From a bacterium (GTDB lineage: Bacteria; Cyanobacteriota; Vampirovibrionia; Gastranaerophilales; Gastranaerophilaceae), in assembly GCA_017405375.1 (NCBI GenBank), contig JAFRAO010000016.1, positions 1 through 64,000 on the forward strand: 64,000 bases of DNA, given 5' to 3'. The translations under genes and the position numbers were made by a program. Positions 27,096 to 37,316 of the stretch are shown piece by piece. The first letter of the stretch is position 1. Each line of letters opens with the position of its first letter. The notes under the pieces were generated by a model. It was not told the origin of the DNA, did not search any database, and worked only from the letters and a program-made list of their open reading frames with translations.

Positions 27096-29639
27096 GTGGG
27101 CAAATCACAAATTAAAAAGAGATTATTAGCTTTCACGTTGGCCGAAATGTTAATCATTTTGGGGATTTTTAGTGTAATTGCGGCGGCAACTTTGCCGATA
27201 TTTACGGCACATAATCGGCTTGGTTCAACTAATTATGATATATCGGGAAACGATGCTTCAGACAAGTGGATTTACGGTTCAAACGGGGCTATGTCGAATG
27301 TTTATAGTTCAGATGCGGGCAAAACTGTTGTTGCGATAGGAATGGAGCCTGTTAGCGGTGATATAGCGGATGGTGCAAAACCGCAGTTGATGATAAACAA
27401 AAATTTAGATAGTGGATATGGTGTTCCAAATTCAAGTCATATAGCGTTTTTGGGAACATCAGGCACAAAAGTTTATAGTAACGGACGTATGTCGCTTTTG
27501 GGTGAAAATGTTGTTATGGGTAATGATGCACTATTTATTTCTCTACATGATGGAGATATTGAACAACACAACATAGCTATAGGTTCAAAATCAGCAAACA
27601 GAGAATCTATGGTATCAGGTGTAACGATAAATTCTGGAGGTATGAAACTACACGATACGGTTGCACTAGGTTATAAATCATTATTTGGCGGTTCAGGACC
27701 ATATAATGTTGCAGTAGGGTCATTTGCAGGATATAAACAATACGGTGAAGCCAACGTTATGTTAGGCAATAAAGCCGGATATAATTCAATAATTGCTGAC
27801 GAAAAAAAAATGTATGGCATTCATATTGGCAATCATGCAGGATTTGACCAGCATAGCTTATCTGCAACGGAGGGCTATCCCATAAATATAGGCTATTACG
27901 TTGCTGAAAAACAGCATGTCTTATTATATCCTGCTGGGATAAAGTATCCCATAAATATTGGTTACTATGCTGCTGCCAATGGATCTCTTGTTGAGGTTGC
28001 CTCAGCTTCATATACTCGTCCAATAAATATAGGAACATTTGCCGGACATGCTTTTTCATATAGCAATAACGCAGGTCAAGTTGACACAATAAATATAGGA
28101 CATTACGCCGGATATAAACATAATTATACAAGTAAAAACAATATGTATTATACCATAAATATAGGTTCTTATGCCGGTGTTGGCGGTGATGATACTACTA
28201 TTGGTATTACTCAAACAAATGATTCATATCCTATAACTGCGATAAACATAGGTAACTTTGCAGGTTATTTGCAGATGGCAAAAAAATCGATTAGTTACCC
28301 TCTAAATGTAGGTACATATGCAGGATATAAACAAATTGCTAAAAGCAATTATGTTTATTATCCAATAAATATAGGTACATTTGCCGGGGCTGAGCAAAGT
28401 TATTACAACTATATTTGCTATCCTATCAATATTGGAATGTATGCAGGGTATAATTACAAAAATACAAGCGGCATTACTTATTATCCAATAAACATAGGAA
28501 ACTATGCGGGTGCTGATAGAACAGAATCCGGTACCCGAGGATATAATATTTGTATAGGTACGGATGCATGCAGAGGTGGTTATGCAAACTATGATATACG
28601 TATAGGTGCAAGAGGCAATTCCATAGGCCTTAGTAGTACTATAATAGGTCTGGCATATGGCGGCGTGTCTACCAAAGACTTGATTGAAAGACGTAGTTAC
28701 TTAGGTTCCGGTTATCCTCACAAAGATGTATATGTAAAAGAAGCCGGGCCTTCAATTACGAATTATTCAGGGTATGGTAATTGTAGTGATTCTGGAACTA
28801 CCAAGACATGTGTAAAGCAGCGAGTAACCTATACTTATTCAAATAAGGCTTGGTCGCCTATTTCGCCTGTTTATTCTGCAGTGTATACATATGAAAAGAG
28901 ATGTGTATTTTATTCTAATTCATTTTCTAATTATGATGGAGCTTATGCAAATTCTTGGAAAAATTATAATTGTTGTGGTTATTACATAAGCACTTCTAAT
29001 ATGTGTGCACCCAGATTTGAGCTAACAAGTGGATCTGGAACTGGTTATGCTATTTCTGTTACTAACCCGACTCCGCAAGAAAATACAAGTAGTTCTAAAT
29101 ACAGCCAATTATTAATTGCTCCTGGAAACACAGCAGGTAATGCATTAACTGATACTGAATATAACAGTAGTTCTATTTTGTTGTATTCTTCACATATTTA
29201 TGGTCCATCAACCTCATTTTTAACTTATTCAGATAAACTTTTAAAAGAGAATATTCACCTATCAAAATATTCCTTGAAGGATTTAAGAAAAATAAACATA
29301 TACGAATATAATTATAAAAACGATAAAAATAGAACAAAAAGAATCGGTGTAATAGCTCAAGAATTACAAAAAATTATTCCGCAAGCTGTTGTTGAAAACA
29401 GAGGATTTTTGAATATCAATTCATGCTGGATAAATTATACTGTCCTAAATTCGGTAAAAGAACTTGTAAATATGGTTGATGAAATGAAAGCGGAATTTGT
29501 TTCTTATGTAAAAGAATTTGTTGCTCTTGTTACACGGGTTAATGATTTAGAAAAAGAAATATCAAATCTTGAACAAGAAAACAAAAAACTTTTGATAACG
29601 GTCGATAAAATGTATAAAAAAGCAAAGGCGATAAAATAA
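27096..29639 (+). CDS. Prepilin-like / NIG-repeat / S74 chaperone surface protein A
   Basis: An 847-aa protein, first of three tandem relatives. GTG start with CTGGAG before it. Residues 1-40 look like a type IV prepilin: a positively charged leader, A-FTLAEM (Ala instead of the usual Gly before the cleavage point) and a hydrophobic helix. The middle (about 180-490) has about ten N-I-G-x-x-A-G repeats roughly 20-30 residues apart, a pattern of trimeric beta-helical tail-fibre and YadA-head proteins. The C-terminus is a Peptidase_S74 intramolecular chaperone. Catalytic dyad S712/K717 sits in SDKLLKENI, so cleavage before S712 would release about 136 residues. These include IGVIAQELQ and a final coiled coil. 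It is probably trimeric and cell-surface; the role is unknown. Confidence 0.85.
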   Translation: MGKSQIKKRLLAFTLAEMLIILGIFSVIAAATLPIFTAHNRLGSTNYDISGNDASDKWIYGSNGAMSNVYSSDAGKTVVAIGMEPVSGDIADGAKPQLMINKNLDSGYGVPNSSHIAFLGTSGTKVYSNGRMSLLGENVVMGNDALFISLHDGDIEQHNIAIGSKSANRESMVSGVTINSGGMKLHDTVALGYKSLFGGSGPYNVAVGSFAGYKQYGEANVMLGNKAGYNSIIADEKKMYGIHIGNHAGFDQHSLSATEGYPINIGYYVAEKQHVLLYPAGIKYPINIGYYAAANGSLVEVASASYTRPINIGTFAGHAFSYSNNAGQVDTINIGHYAGYKHNYTSKNNMYYTINIGSYAGVGGDDTTIGITQTNDSYPITAINIGNFAGYLQMAKKSISYPLNVGTYAGYKQIAKSNYVYYPINIGTFAGAEQSYYNYICYPINIGMYAGYNYKNTSGITYYPINIGNYAGADRTESGTRGYNICIGTDACRGGYANYDIRIGARGNSIGLSSTIIGLAYGGVSTKDLIERRSYLGSGYPHKDVYVKEAGPSITNYSGYGNCSDSGTTKTCVKQRVTYTYSNKAWSPISPVYSAVYTYEKRCVFYSNSFSNYDGAYANSWKNYNCCGYYISTSNMCAPRFELTSGSGTGYAISVTNPTPQENTSSSKYSQLLIAPGNTAGNALTDTEYNSSSILLYSSHIYGPSTSFLTYSDKLLKENIHLSKYSLKDLRKINIYEYNYKNDKNRTKRIGVIAQELQKIIPQAVVENRGFLNINSCWINYTVLNSVKELVNMVDEMKAEFVSYVKEFVALVTRVNDLEKEISNLEQENKKLLITVDKMYKKAKAIK

Positions 29640-29642
29640 AAA

Positions 29643-31649
29643 ATGGCAAAAAACAGGTTAAACAATTTAATAGCGTTTACTTTATCTGAAATGATGGTTG
29701 TTATATTAATTTTTTCTGTTATTTCTGCTGCTATTTTGCCATCAGTTTTGGGTAAAAAACAAACTATCCAAAATTATAATGATGAAACACCTGTTACCCG
29801 TTGGCAAGGTGAAAGTGCAACAAATGGGATATATTATCAAAATGGCAGTACCAATACGCAAATATTTATGGGGCTTCCGTTAGGTACAGCGCTTCCTACC
29901 GATACTCCTAATCCTACACTTACAATAGCAAATTCTGAAAATTCTAAAGATAATCCAGACAAACGCAGTGATATAGAATTTTTTGATAATGGCAAGAATG
30001 TTGGACGTTTAGCTGTTGATGTTTTGTATAAAAATGTTTTATTGGGGAAAAATAATTCTTTGTCGCTAAATTCAGATAATCCGGGTTATAATATTTTGTT
30101 AGGGAATACAAATAAATTATCTAATTCAAATAGAAATGTTTTGATAGGAAATTATATTGACATATCTAAAAGTTCCGATTCAAACTATAATGTTATTATG
30201 GGTTATGGAATTTCAAATATCAATGCTGCAATAGCAAGAAGCGTAAATTTGGGGTATTATACAGGTTCAAATACAGCAGGTGTACAGTCTTATAATGTAA
30301 ACATAGGTCCTTATGCCTCATACAATATTCAACAAGCATCAAGTTATAACGTAAATATCGGTAATGCAGCAGGCAGTTCTTCCAATACCAATACTAAAAA
30401 TACATATAATACGAATATAGGATACTATTCAGGATATGTTGTAAATGATAGTAATACCAATACAAGAACCTTTACGAATGGTGTAAATATAGGCTATTAT
30501 GCAGGGTATATGTATAATTCGCAGGCAGCTATTAGTAATGACGTAAATATAGGAACGTTTTCAGGAACATATTCTGTAAATTATGCCAGTTGTATTGTAG
30601 AGTCCAATGTAAATATAGGCTATTATGCAGGGTATTCAGGGTGTTCATCTAATGAGATGTTTCATAATGTTAGTATAGGAGCTAATGCAGGTCAATATCA
30701 ATCCCGATATAAAAATACTTACCTTGGTGTTAACGCAGGAAATAATTCATCCGGATGGAATAATACTTTTATTGGTTATAGTTCTGGTAAGAGTCAAAAT
30801 AGTAGGAGTAATACATTTATAGGATATAATGCTGGTGTATCACAAAGTGGTTATGATAATGTATTTATAGGATATAATGCCGGTCGTTATCATAAAGGAA
30901 GTTGTAATACATTTGTTGGAATTAATGCCGGACAGTATAATACAAGTTCTACCAGTACGAATTCATATGATGGAAATACTATTATAAGAACATATCATTC
31001 AGATTCAGGAAATTCTCTTTATTCAAGTGATATGACATTGATATCCGGTTATTATGCCGGCACAAGCAATATTTCAACCGGTTGGGCTCCAAAAACAACA
31101 AGTAGTAAAAGACAAACATTAATTGTTGCTCCATATGATGGAACTACTAAATACCCATATAGTAAATCTGTAATAACACTATATGCAAATAAGGTATATG
31201 CGTTTACAAGTACTATAACGTCATATTCTGATAGACGTTTGAAAGAAAACATTGTTCCTGTTGAAAAATCATTAGATAAAATTAAAAAAATCAATGTATA
31301 TGAATTTTCTATGAAATCAGACAAAAATCATGAACCAAGAATTGGTGTTATTGCACAGGAAATTAAAGATATTATCCCGCAAGCTGTTGGTATTCATCCG
31401 TTTACCAAATATTATTACATAAACAGTGACTGGATTATGTTTAACCTTATAAATGCTATAAAAGAGTTAGATAAATATGTACAAGATTTCCAAAGTGATT
31501 TAAAAAGTTATATTACACAGTTGTTTGATATAAAAAATAAACTCGAAATATTAGAAACAAAAATGGAAAATATTGCACATTCTCAAAGTATTATGCAAGT
31601 TAAATTGAAAGAAATAGATAAAAGATTAGACAAAGTGGAGAGTAAGTAA
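29643..31649 (+). CDS. Prepilin-like / NIG-repeat / S74 chaperone surface protein B
   Basis: A 668-aa relative of protein A, starting 3 bases after its stop with no clear ribosome site, so probably translated by coupling. N-terminal A-FTLSEM and a hydrophobic helix repeat the prepilin pattern. About 13 repeats of N-I-G-x-x-A-G or F-I-G-x-x-A-G run from residue 200 to 440. Two of them are coded by an identical 27-base stretch. The C-terminal S74 domain has S529/K534 in SDRRLKENIV, IGVIAQEIK, and a coiled coil to residue 668. Autocleavage would remove about 140 residues. The repeat region is unlike that of A and C in sequence while the ends are conserved. Confidence 0.85.
   Translation: MAKNRLNNLIAFTLSEMMVVILIFSVISAAILPSVLGKKQTIQNYNDETPVTRWQGESATNGIYYQNGSTNTQIFMGLPLGTALPTDTPNPTLTIANSENSKDNPDKRSDIEFFDNGKNVGRLAVDVLYKNVLLGKNNSLSLNSDNPGYNILLGNTNKLSNSNRNVLIGNYIDISKSSDSNYNVIMGYGISNINAAIARSVNLGYYTGSNTAGVQSYNVNIGPYASYNIQQASSYNVNIGNAAGSSSNTNTKNTYNTNIGYYSGYVVNDSNTNTRTFTNGVNIGYYAGYMYNSQAAISNDVNIGTFSGTYSVNYASCIVESNVNIGYYAGYSGCSSNEMFHNVSIGANAGQYQSRYKNTYLGVNAGNNSSGWNNTFIGYSSGKSQNSRSNTFIGYNAGVSQSGYDNVFIGYNAGRYHKGSCNTFVGINAGQYNTSSTSTNSYDGNTIIRTYHSDSGNSLYSSDMTLISGYYAGTSNISTGWAPKTTSSKRQTLIVAPYDGTTKYPYSKSVITLYANKVYAFTSTITSYSDRRLKENIVPVEKSLDKIKKINVYEFSMKSDKNHEPRIGVIAQEIKDIIPQAVGIHPFTKYYYINSDWIMFNLINAIKELDKYVQDFQSDLKSYITQLFDIKNKLEILETKMENIAHSQSIMQVKLKEIDKRLDKVESK
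30483..30509 (+). repeat. 27-bp direct repeat, copy 1
   Basis: The 27 bases are identical to 30609-30635, both coding V-N-I-G-Y-Y-A-G-Y in gene B. Homologous recombination between them would delete one repeat block in frame. Confidence 0.9.
30609..30635 (+). repeat. 27-bp direct repeat, copy 2
   Basis: Second copy of the repeat at 30483-30509. The spacing is 126 bases, a multiple of three, so deletion or expansion keeps the reading frame. Confidence 0.9.
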
Positions 31650-31654
31650 CGGAT

Positions 31655-33670
31655 ATGAAAAAAATGATTATTAAAAATTACATAGCGTTTACTTTAGCAG
31701 AAATGACTCTGGTTTTACTTATCATGAGTATTCTTGCGGCTGTACTTACTCCGTCTATCACAAAAAGTATTTCTTACAATGCAGAAAAAAATGCTCTTTT
31801 TAGCAGTATATCTTCTCCTTGGAAAAATATAACAACAGATTTTCCTTATCCTGGGATGTTTTTTATTCACCCGACATACAACAGTTTTGCACCCCACGGT
31901 ATTGTTTCTATGGGTTATTATACCAATAAAGAGCCAAGTAGTTATAGATACCCTGCATTGATTATACGTTCAAAAAATGACAGTGGTAAATCTAATTTTT
32001 ATTCTAATCCTCAAATAGCTGTCCTTTACAAAAATGGTGCAAGTGTTACAGGTGCTCCTTCTTATAAAATTGGTGTTGATAACAATGACAATACCACAAT
32101 TTTATCAAACAGTTTCTTAAATCCGAAAAAAACAGTTGGACAAACCGGTAACGTTAGTTCTGTATTTATCGGCTATGCAATAAATGCTAATCAGGTAGAA
32201 AGTTATGCTAACAAATCTGTTTACATTGGTAATTATTTATCTCACCTTTATGGTTCGTTAAACACAATAGATATTGGATATGATAATTCTGTTGACAGAT
32301 ATGATTCGAATAATGTTTTGATAGGTAATTATATTCAATTAAAAGCAAATGGTAAAGCTGTAAAGGATTCTGTTTTTATTGGATATAATACAGGTAATAA
32401 TTCAAGTGCACAGTATGATGTTGCAATAGGGGCAAGTGCACATAATAATAACGTAGGAAGCGAAAGAAATATTTCTATTGGTTATCTTGCAGGGGAAAAT
32501 GGTAGCTCAACAAGTGTAAGTGATAATATTTCAATTGGTGCACTTGCTGGGTGGATTGGGATTACTGCTACCAATAGCAGAAGTCAGAATATAAATATTG
32601 GTTTTTCAACATATGGTAGAAATCAAAATAAATGTATAAATATTGGAGCTGATGCTGGGTTTATAGCTTCAGATGAGTCTTCTGAAAACAACATTTTTGT
32701 AGGAAATCGGGCCGGATATTTTGTTTATGGTAATAGTAATATTGCCATTGGAGCTTCTGCAATGGTAAATGATGTTGAAGTTCGTCCATTTTCTAATTCA
32801 ATAAACATCGGTTCCCAAGTTGGAAATAAATCATATAATGTCGATAATGCTATATTGATTGGTGCAGATGATCAAGTTCATAGTATGAGTAGCGATTATT
32901 TATCAAATGATGCTATATTTATTGGGTACATAGGTAGGAATGAAAGTGTGGCTCTTGGACTCCAAAAATCAATAAAAATTGGTGCAGGTGATCAAAATTT
33001 GGGCAAATGGATAAATAATGTAGCAATAGGTTTTAATGCTTGCGGAACAGCAAATATAAAAAATAAATTATGTATAGGTACTAATAGCGGTTTAGGCTCT
33101 GCTATATCTGGTAATGGTTATACTGCTTGGGATCCATCAAATGATAGATTGCAAGCATTTATTGGAAATGCATACGGAAGTAATGCTTATGCAAATAACT
33201 ATATAACTTTATACGCGGCAATGGTATTTGCTCCTACTGCAAGTCCTACTCCTCTAGCCACATCCGACAGGCGTTTGAAAGAAAACATTGTACCATCAAA
33301 GCATTCACTTGATGATATTAGAAAAATCAACATTTACAACTTCAACATGAAAGGTGACAATGAAAAAACTCCGCACATCGGGGTTATCGCTCAGGAACAC
33401 AAAAAAATATTCCCTCTTGCTGTTGTAAAACACCCTGACACAAAATACTACACCGTTTCTGCTGAATGGATGAACTATACTGCGGTTAATGCCGTTAAAG
33501 AAATCGACAAAACAGTTCAACAACTCCAAAAATCATTAAAAGAATTTATCCACGACTTTTTGGGCTTAAAATCACGCGTAGCAAAACTTGAGATAAAATT
33601 AGCTCAACTCAAAAAAGAAAACGAAGATATCAAAAATCATATAAGAATTATTCAAGCACGAATGAAATAA
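31655..33670 (+). CDS. Prepilin-like / NIG-repeat / S74 chaperone surface protein C
   Basis: A 671-aa third member, 6 bases after gene B. It has A-FTLAEM near residue 14, a hydrophobic helix, then a middle with scattered V/S/N-I-G-x-x-A-G-type repeats (about 170-480), looser than in A and B. S537/K542 in SDRRLKENIV starts the S74 domain, followed by IGVIAQEHK and a long coiled coil. The codon choice changes at the S74 boundary: the last 130 codons use C-ending codons (AAC, TAC, CAC, ATC) much more than the middle part. Twenty bases around the catalytic lysine are identical to gene B. Domain exchange is a reasonable inference. Confidence 0.85.
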   Translation: MKKMIIKNYIAFTLAEMTLVLLIMSILAAVLTPSITKSISYNAEKNALFSSISSPWKNITTDFPYPGMFFIHPTYNSFAPHGIVSMGYYTNKEPSSYRYPALIIRSKNDSGKSNFYSNPQIAVLYKNGASVTGAPSYKIGVDNNDNTTILSNSFLNPKKTVGQTGNVSSVFIGYAINANQVESYANKSVYIGNYLSHLYGSLNTIDIGYDNSVDRYDSNNVLIGNYIQLKANGKAVKDSVFIGYNTGNNSSAQYDVAIGASAHNNNVGSERNISIGYLAGENGSSTSVSDNISIGALAGWIGITATNSRSQNINIGFSTYGRNQNKCINIGADAGFIASDESSENNIFVGNRAGYFVYGNSNIAIGASAMVNDVEVRPFSNSINIGSQVGNKSYNVDNAILIGADDQVHSMSSDYLSNDAIFIGYIGRNESVALGLQKSIKIGAGDQNLGKWINNVAIGFNACGTANIKNKLCIGTNSGLGSAISGNGYTAWDPSNDRLQAFIGNAYGSNAYANNYITLYAAMVFAPTASPTPLATSDRRLKENIVPSKHSLDDIRKINIYNFNMKGDNEKTPHIGVIAQEHKKIFPLAVVKHPDTKYYTVSAEWMNYTAVNAVKEIDKTVQQLQKSLKEFIHDFLGLKSRVAKLEIKLAQLKKENEDIKNHIRIIQARMK

Positions 33671-33792
33671 TCTAATTTTTAAATTTTTCGAGGTCTTGAC
33701 AGCTAAATTCAATTATATCTTTAAATGAGCTGATTGTTTTTTTAACTTGTAAAATTTTGTTACATAAATTTATACTCTTTTGCACGTATTAT

Positions 33793-33820
33793 TTGACTAT
33801 TTATCTTTATGCAGTACCAT
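33793..33820 (+). promoter_or_regulatory. Candidate promoter of the rpoB operon
   Basis: TTGACT (33793-33798), 16 bases, TACCAT (33815-33820), about 90 bases before rpoB. Other AT-rich boxes closer to the gene (TACAAT near 33880) cannot be excluded. Confidence 0.4.
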
Positions 33821-33908
33821 GAATTAGCATGCATTTTTAATTATACTATAGTTGAAATGTAAAGAAATGTAAAACGTACGTACAATAGAATAAAAAGAGG
33901 TTAATTTG

Positions 33909-36900
33909 ATGTCGACTAAATTCGCAAAAAGAGTTACTCCAATGGGTATTCCGGCTACTAACTTGGATTATTTACCCGATTTGATTGAAGTGCAAAAAAA
34001 ATCATTTGAATGGTTTTTAAAAGAAGGTTTAAAAGAAGAATTACTTGCTTTTTCACCTATTAAAGACTATACAGGAAGATTAGAATTACATTTTCTTCCT
34101 AACTACACTTTCGATAATGCAAAATACACTATCGAAGAAGCCAGAATTCATGATGCAACTTACGCTAAACAACTTCGTGTTATGGTAAGACTTGTAAACC
34201 GTGATTCAGGTGAAATTAAAGAGCAAGAAGTATACATCGGTGATATTCCTACAATGACTGACAAAGGTACTTTCATTGTAAACGGTGCAGAACGTGTTAT
34301 CGTATCTCAAATCGTTCGTTCTCCTGGTGTTTACTTCAAACGCGAAGTATCTCCGACAGGTAAACGTTTGTATAACGCTACAATTATTCCTAACAGAGGT
34401 GCTTGGATTAAAATCGAAACTGATTCTAACGATTTGATTTACGTTAAAATTGATAAAAACAGAAAAATTTTGGCAACAACTCTGTTAAAAGCTATGGGCT
34501 TATCTGTTGCTGAAATGGAAGCATCTTTCTCACACTTTGATTTCTTGAAGAAAACTTTAGAAAAAGATACTGCAGAAACTACAGAAGATGCATTGATTGA
34601 TGTTTATAAAAAACTAAGACCTGGTGATCCTGCATCTGCTCAAGGCGGACGCCAAATTATCGAAGCTCGTTTCTTTGATGAAAAGAAATACGATATCGGT
34701 CGTGTAGGTCGTTATAAATTAAATAAAAAATTAAACTTGAATATTCCTGCTTCTCAAAGAACTTTGACTATTCAAGATATTGTTTCATCAATAGAATACT
34801 TGATTAACTTAACTTATGATGAAGGTTCAGTTGATGATATTGACCACTTAGGAAACAGACGTGTTCGTTCAGTTGGTGAATTGTTACAAAACCAATTCAG
34901 AGTTGGTTTAAGCCGTATTGAAAGAATCGTTAAGGAAAGAATGACACTACAAGATAGTGAAACTCTTACTCCATTGAATTTATTAAATACAAAACCATTG
35001 ATAGCTTCATTGAAAGAGTTTTTCGGAAGTTCTCAATTATCGCAATTTATGGACCAAATCAATCCGTTAGCTGAATTAACTCACAAAAGACGTATTTCAG
35101 CTTTAGGACCCGGTGGTTTGCAAAGAGAACGCGCAGGATTTGCTGTACGTGATATTCACCCTTCTCACTACGGACGTATTTGTCCTATAGAAACTCCTGA
35201 AGGTCCAAACGCTGGTTTGATTGGTTCTTTGGCAACTCACGCTAAAGTTAATGATTACGGATTCATTGAATCTCCATTCTTTGTTGTAAAAGATGGTGTA
35301 GTAACTGATGAAGTAGTTTATATGTCAGCAGACGAAGATGAAAACTATCGTTGCGCTCCTGCTGACGTTGAAATGAACGAAGACAGAACATTTAAAGATG
35401 CGCAAGTTCCTGTTCGTTACAGATCGGAATTTATCATGTGCGAATCTTCAAAAGTTGACTTTGTTGGAGTTTGTCCAATCCAAATTATTTCGGTTGCAAC
35501 TTCTGTAATTCCATTTATTGAGCACGATGATGCCAACCGTGCATTGATGGGTTCAAACATGCAACGTCAATCTGTTCCTTTGTTAATTACAGAAAGACCA
35601 AGAGTTGCAACAGGTATGGAAGCAAGAGCTGCAAGAGATTCAGGTATGCTTGTTATTTCTGAATATGATGGTGTTGTTGAAAGAGTTGTAGGTGAAGAAA
35701 TTACAATTCGTGATACGCAAGGTGTTCCTCACGTATATCAATTAATGAAATATGTAAGAAGTAACCAAGATACTTGCATAAATCAAAAAGCTATAGTAAA
35801 AGAAGGCGATGAAGTAAAAGCAGGCGATGTAATTGCAGATGGTGCTTCAACATGCGGTGGTGAACTTTCATTAGGTAAAAATGTTTTAATTGCATATATG
35901 CCTTGGGAAGGATATAACTTCGAAGATGCTATTCTTTTATCAGAAAGATGCGTTCACGATGATATATTCACATCTGTTCATATTGAAAAATTAGAAATAG
36001 ATGCAAGACAAACAAAATTAGGACCTGAAGAAATTACTCGTGAAATTCCGAATGTTTCAGAAGATTCATTAAGACACTTGGATGAACGTGGTATTGTTCG
36101 TATTGGTGCTCGTGTTTATGCAGATGATATATTGGTAGGTAAAGTTACACCGAAAGGTGAATCAGATCATCCGCCTGAAGAAAAATTATTAAGAGCAATC
36201 TTTGCAGAAAAAGCAAGAGATGTAAAAGATAATTCATTAAGAGTTCCTCACGGTGAAGGTGGTAGAGTTCTTGATGTTAAGGTATTTGACAGAGAAAAAG
36301 GTGATGAATTACCACCGGGAGCAAATACAGTAATCAGAGTTTATATAGCTCAAAAACGTAAAGTATCAGTAGGCGACAAACTTTCAGGACGTTATGGTAA
36401 TAAAGGTATTGTATCAAGAATTCTTGCAAAAGAAGATATGCCATTCTTGCCTGATGGTACTCCTGTTGATGTTGTGTTGAACCCTCTTGGTGTTCCTTCT
36501 CGTATGAATGTGGGTCAAACTTATGAACACTTATTAGGTTTAGCTTCATATTTAACAAACGACTATTATGCAGCACCTTCATTTGATGAACGTTTCGGTA
36601 AAAATATGTCTGAAAAAGTTACAAAAGAAGAATTGTTGCGTGGTATAAAAGAAACAGGCTGCGATTGGGTAGGTGAAGATGGAAAAGTTCGTTTAATCGA
36701 CGGTCGTACAGGTGAACCGTTTGATGAACCTGTTGCTGTTGGTTTAACTTACTTCTTAAAACTTGTTCACTTGGTTGATGATAAAATTCATGCTCGTTCA
36801 ACAGGTCCTTACTCATTAGTTACACAACAACCTTTGGGTGGTAAAGCACAATTTGGCGGTCAAAGATTCGGTGAAATGGAAGTTTGGGCGTTAGAAGCAT

Positions 36901-37223
36901 ATGGTGCAGCTTATACACTTCAAGAAATGCTTACAATCAAATCTGATGATGTCAACGGACGTAACAGAGCATACGAAGCAATCGTAAAAGGTGATAATAT
37001 TCCAAGACCCGGTATTCCTGAATCATTTAAGGTACTTGTAAGAGAACTGCAAAGTATTGGTTTGGATATTACGGTTGCTAAGAAAGATGGCGTTGAAGTT
37101 GACTTAATGAGTGATATTGATGATTTAAGAAAAGCAGCTCCAAAACGTACATTATCTGATATTGATTCAGAATTATTAAATATTAATTTCTTTGAAACAC
37201 CAACAACTTTCGGTGATATATAA
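33909..37223 (+). CDS. rpoB: RNA polymerase beta subunit
   Basis: A 1104-aa subunit of about the size of the cyanobacterial beta. All the major conserved blocks are visible, such as the GRMTL-type fork region ([33 protein letters not shown]) and the C-terminal [21 protein letters not shown] start at ATG 33909 after AGAGG; a TTG one codon earlier is less likely. Ribosomal protein genes rplKAJL do not precede it, unlike in many bacteria. rpoC1 follows after 93 bases that contain a long hairpin. Confidence 0.98.
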   Translation: MSTKFAKRVTPMGIPATNLDYLPDLIEVQKKSFEWFLKEGLKEELLAFSPIKDYTGRLELHFLPNYTFDNAKYTIEEARIHDATYAKQLRVMVRLVNRDSGEIKEQEVYIGDIPTMTDKGTFIVNGAERVIVSQIVRSPGVYFKREVSPTGKRLYNATIIPNRGAWIKIETDSNDLIYVKIDKNRKILATTLLKAMGLSVAEMEASFSHFDFLKKTLEKDTAETTEDALIDVYKKLRPGDPASAQGGRQIIEARFFDEKKYDIGRVGRYKLNKKLNLNIPASQRTLTIQDIVSSIEYLINLTYDEGSVDDIDHLGNRRVRSVGELLQNQFRVGLSRIERIVKERMTLQDSETLTPLNLLNTKPLIASLKEFFGSSQLSQFMDQINPLAELTHKRRISALGPGGLQRERAGFAVRDIHPSHYGRICPIETPEGPNAGLIGSLATHAKVNDYGFIESPFFVVKDGVVTDEVVYMSADEDENYRCAPADVEMNEDRTFKDAQVPVRYRSEFIMCESSKVDFVGVCPIQIISVATSVIPFIEHDDANRALMGSNMQRQSVPLLITERPRVATGMEARAARDSGMLVISEYDGVVERVVGEEITIRDTQGVPHVYQLMKYVRSNQDTCINQKAIVKEGDEVKAGDVIADGASTCGGELSLGKNVLIAYMPWEGYNFEDAILLSERCVHDDIFTSVHIEKLEIDARQTKLGPEEITREIPNVSEDSLRHLDERGIVRIGARVYADDILVGKVTPKGESDHPPEEKLLRAIFAEKARDVKDNSLRVPHGEGGRVLDVKVFDREKGDELPPGANTVIRVYIAQKRKVSVGDKLSGRYGNKGIVSRILAKEDMPFLPDGTPVDVVLNPLGVPSRMNVGQTYEHLLGLASYLTNDYYAAPSFDERFGKNMSEKVTKEELLRGIKETGCDWVGEDGKVRLIDGRTGEPFDEPVAVGLTYFLKLVHLVDDKIHARSTGPYSLVTQQPLGGKAQFGGQRFGEMEVWALEAYGAAYTLQEMLTIKSDDVNGRNRAYEAIVKGDNIPRPGIPESFKVLVRELQSIGLDITVAKKDGVEVDLMSDIDDLRKAAPKRTLSDIDSELLNINFFETPTTFGDI

Positions 37224-37228
37224 AATTT

Positions 37229-37260
37229 AATTTCTTCAAGGAGCAATCCTTGAAGAAATT
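37229..37260 (+). promoter_or_regulatory. 14-bp perfect hairpin between rpoB and rpoC1
   Basis: AATTTCTTCAAGGA pairs exactly with TCCTTGAAGAAATT around a GCAA tetraloop. There is no T run after it, so it is not a normal terminator. It may be an mRNA processing site or a partial attenuator that sets the beta/beta-prime ratio. Confidence 0.75.
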
Positions 37261-37316
37261 TCATATCAAAAGAAAAAGTAAAAGACAAACTAGCTCAATA
37301 AAGGAGAAAAATATAA

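Noticed and set aside
27780-31000. Regular repeats that might look like a CRISPR array
   Set aside because: They encode N-I-G-x-x-A-G units in one long reading frame, vary from copy to copy and have no fixed spacer length.
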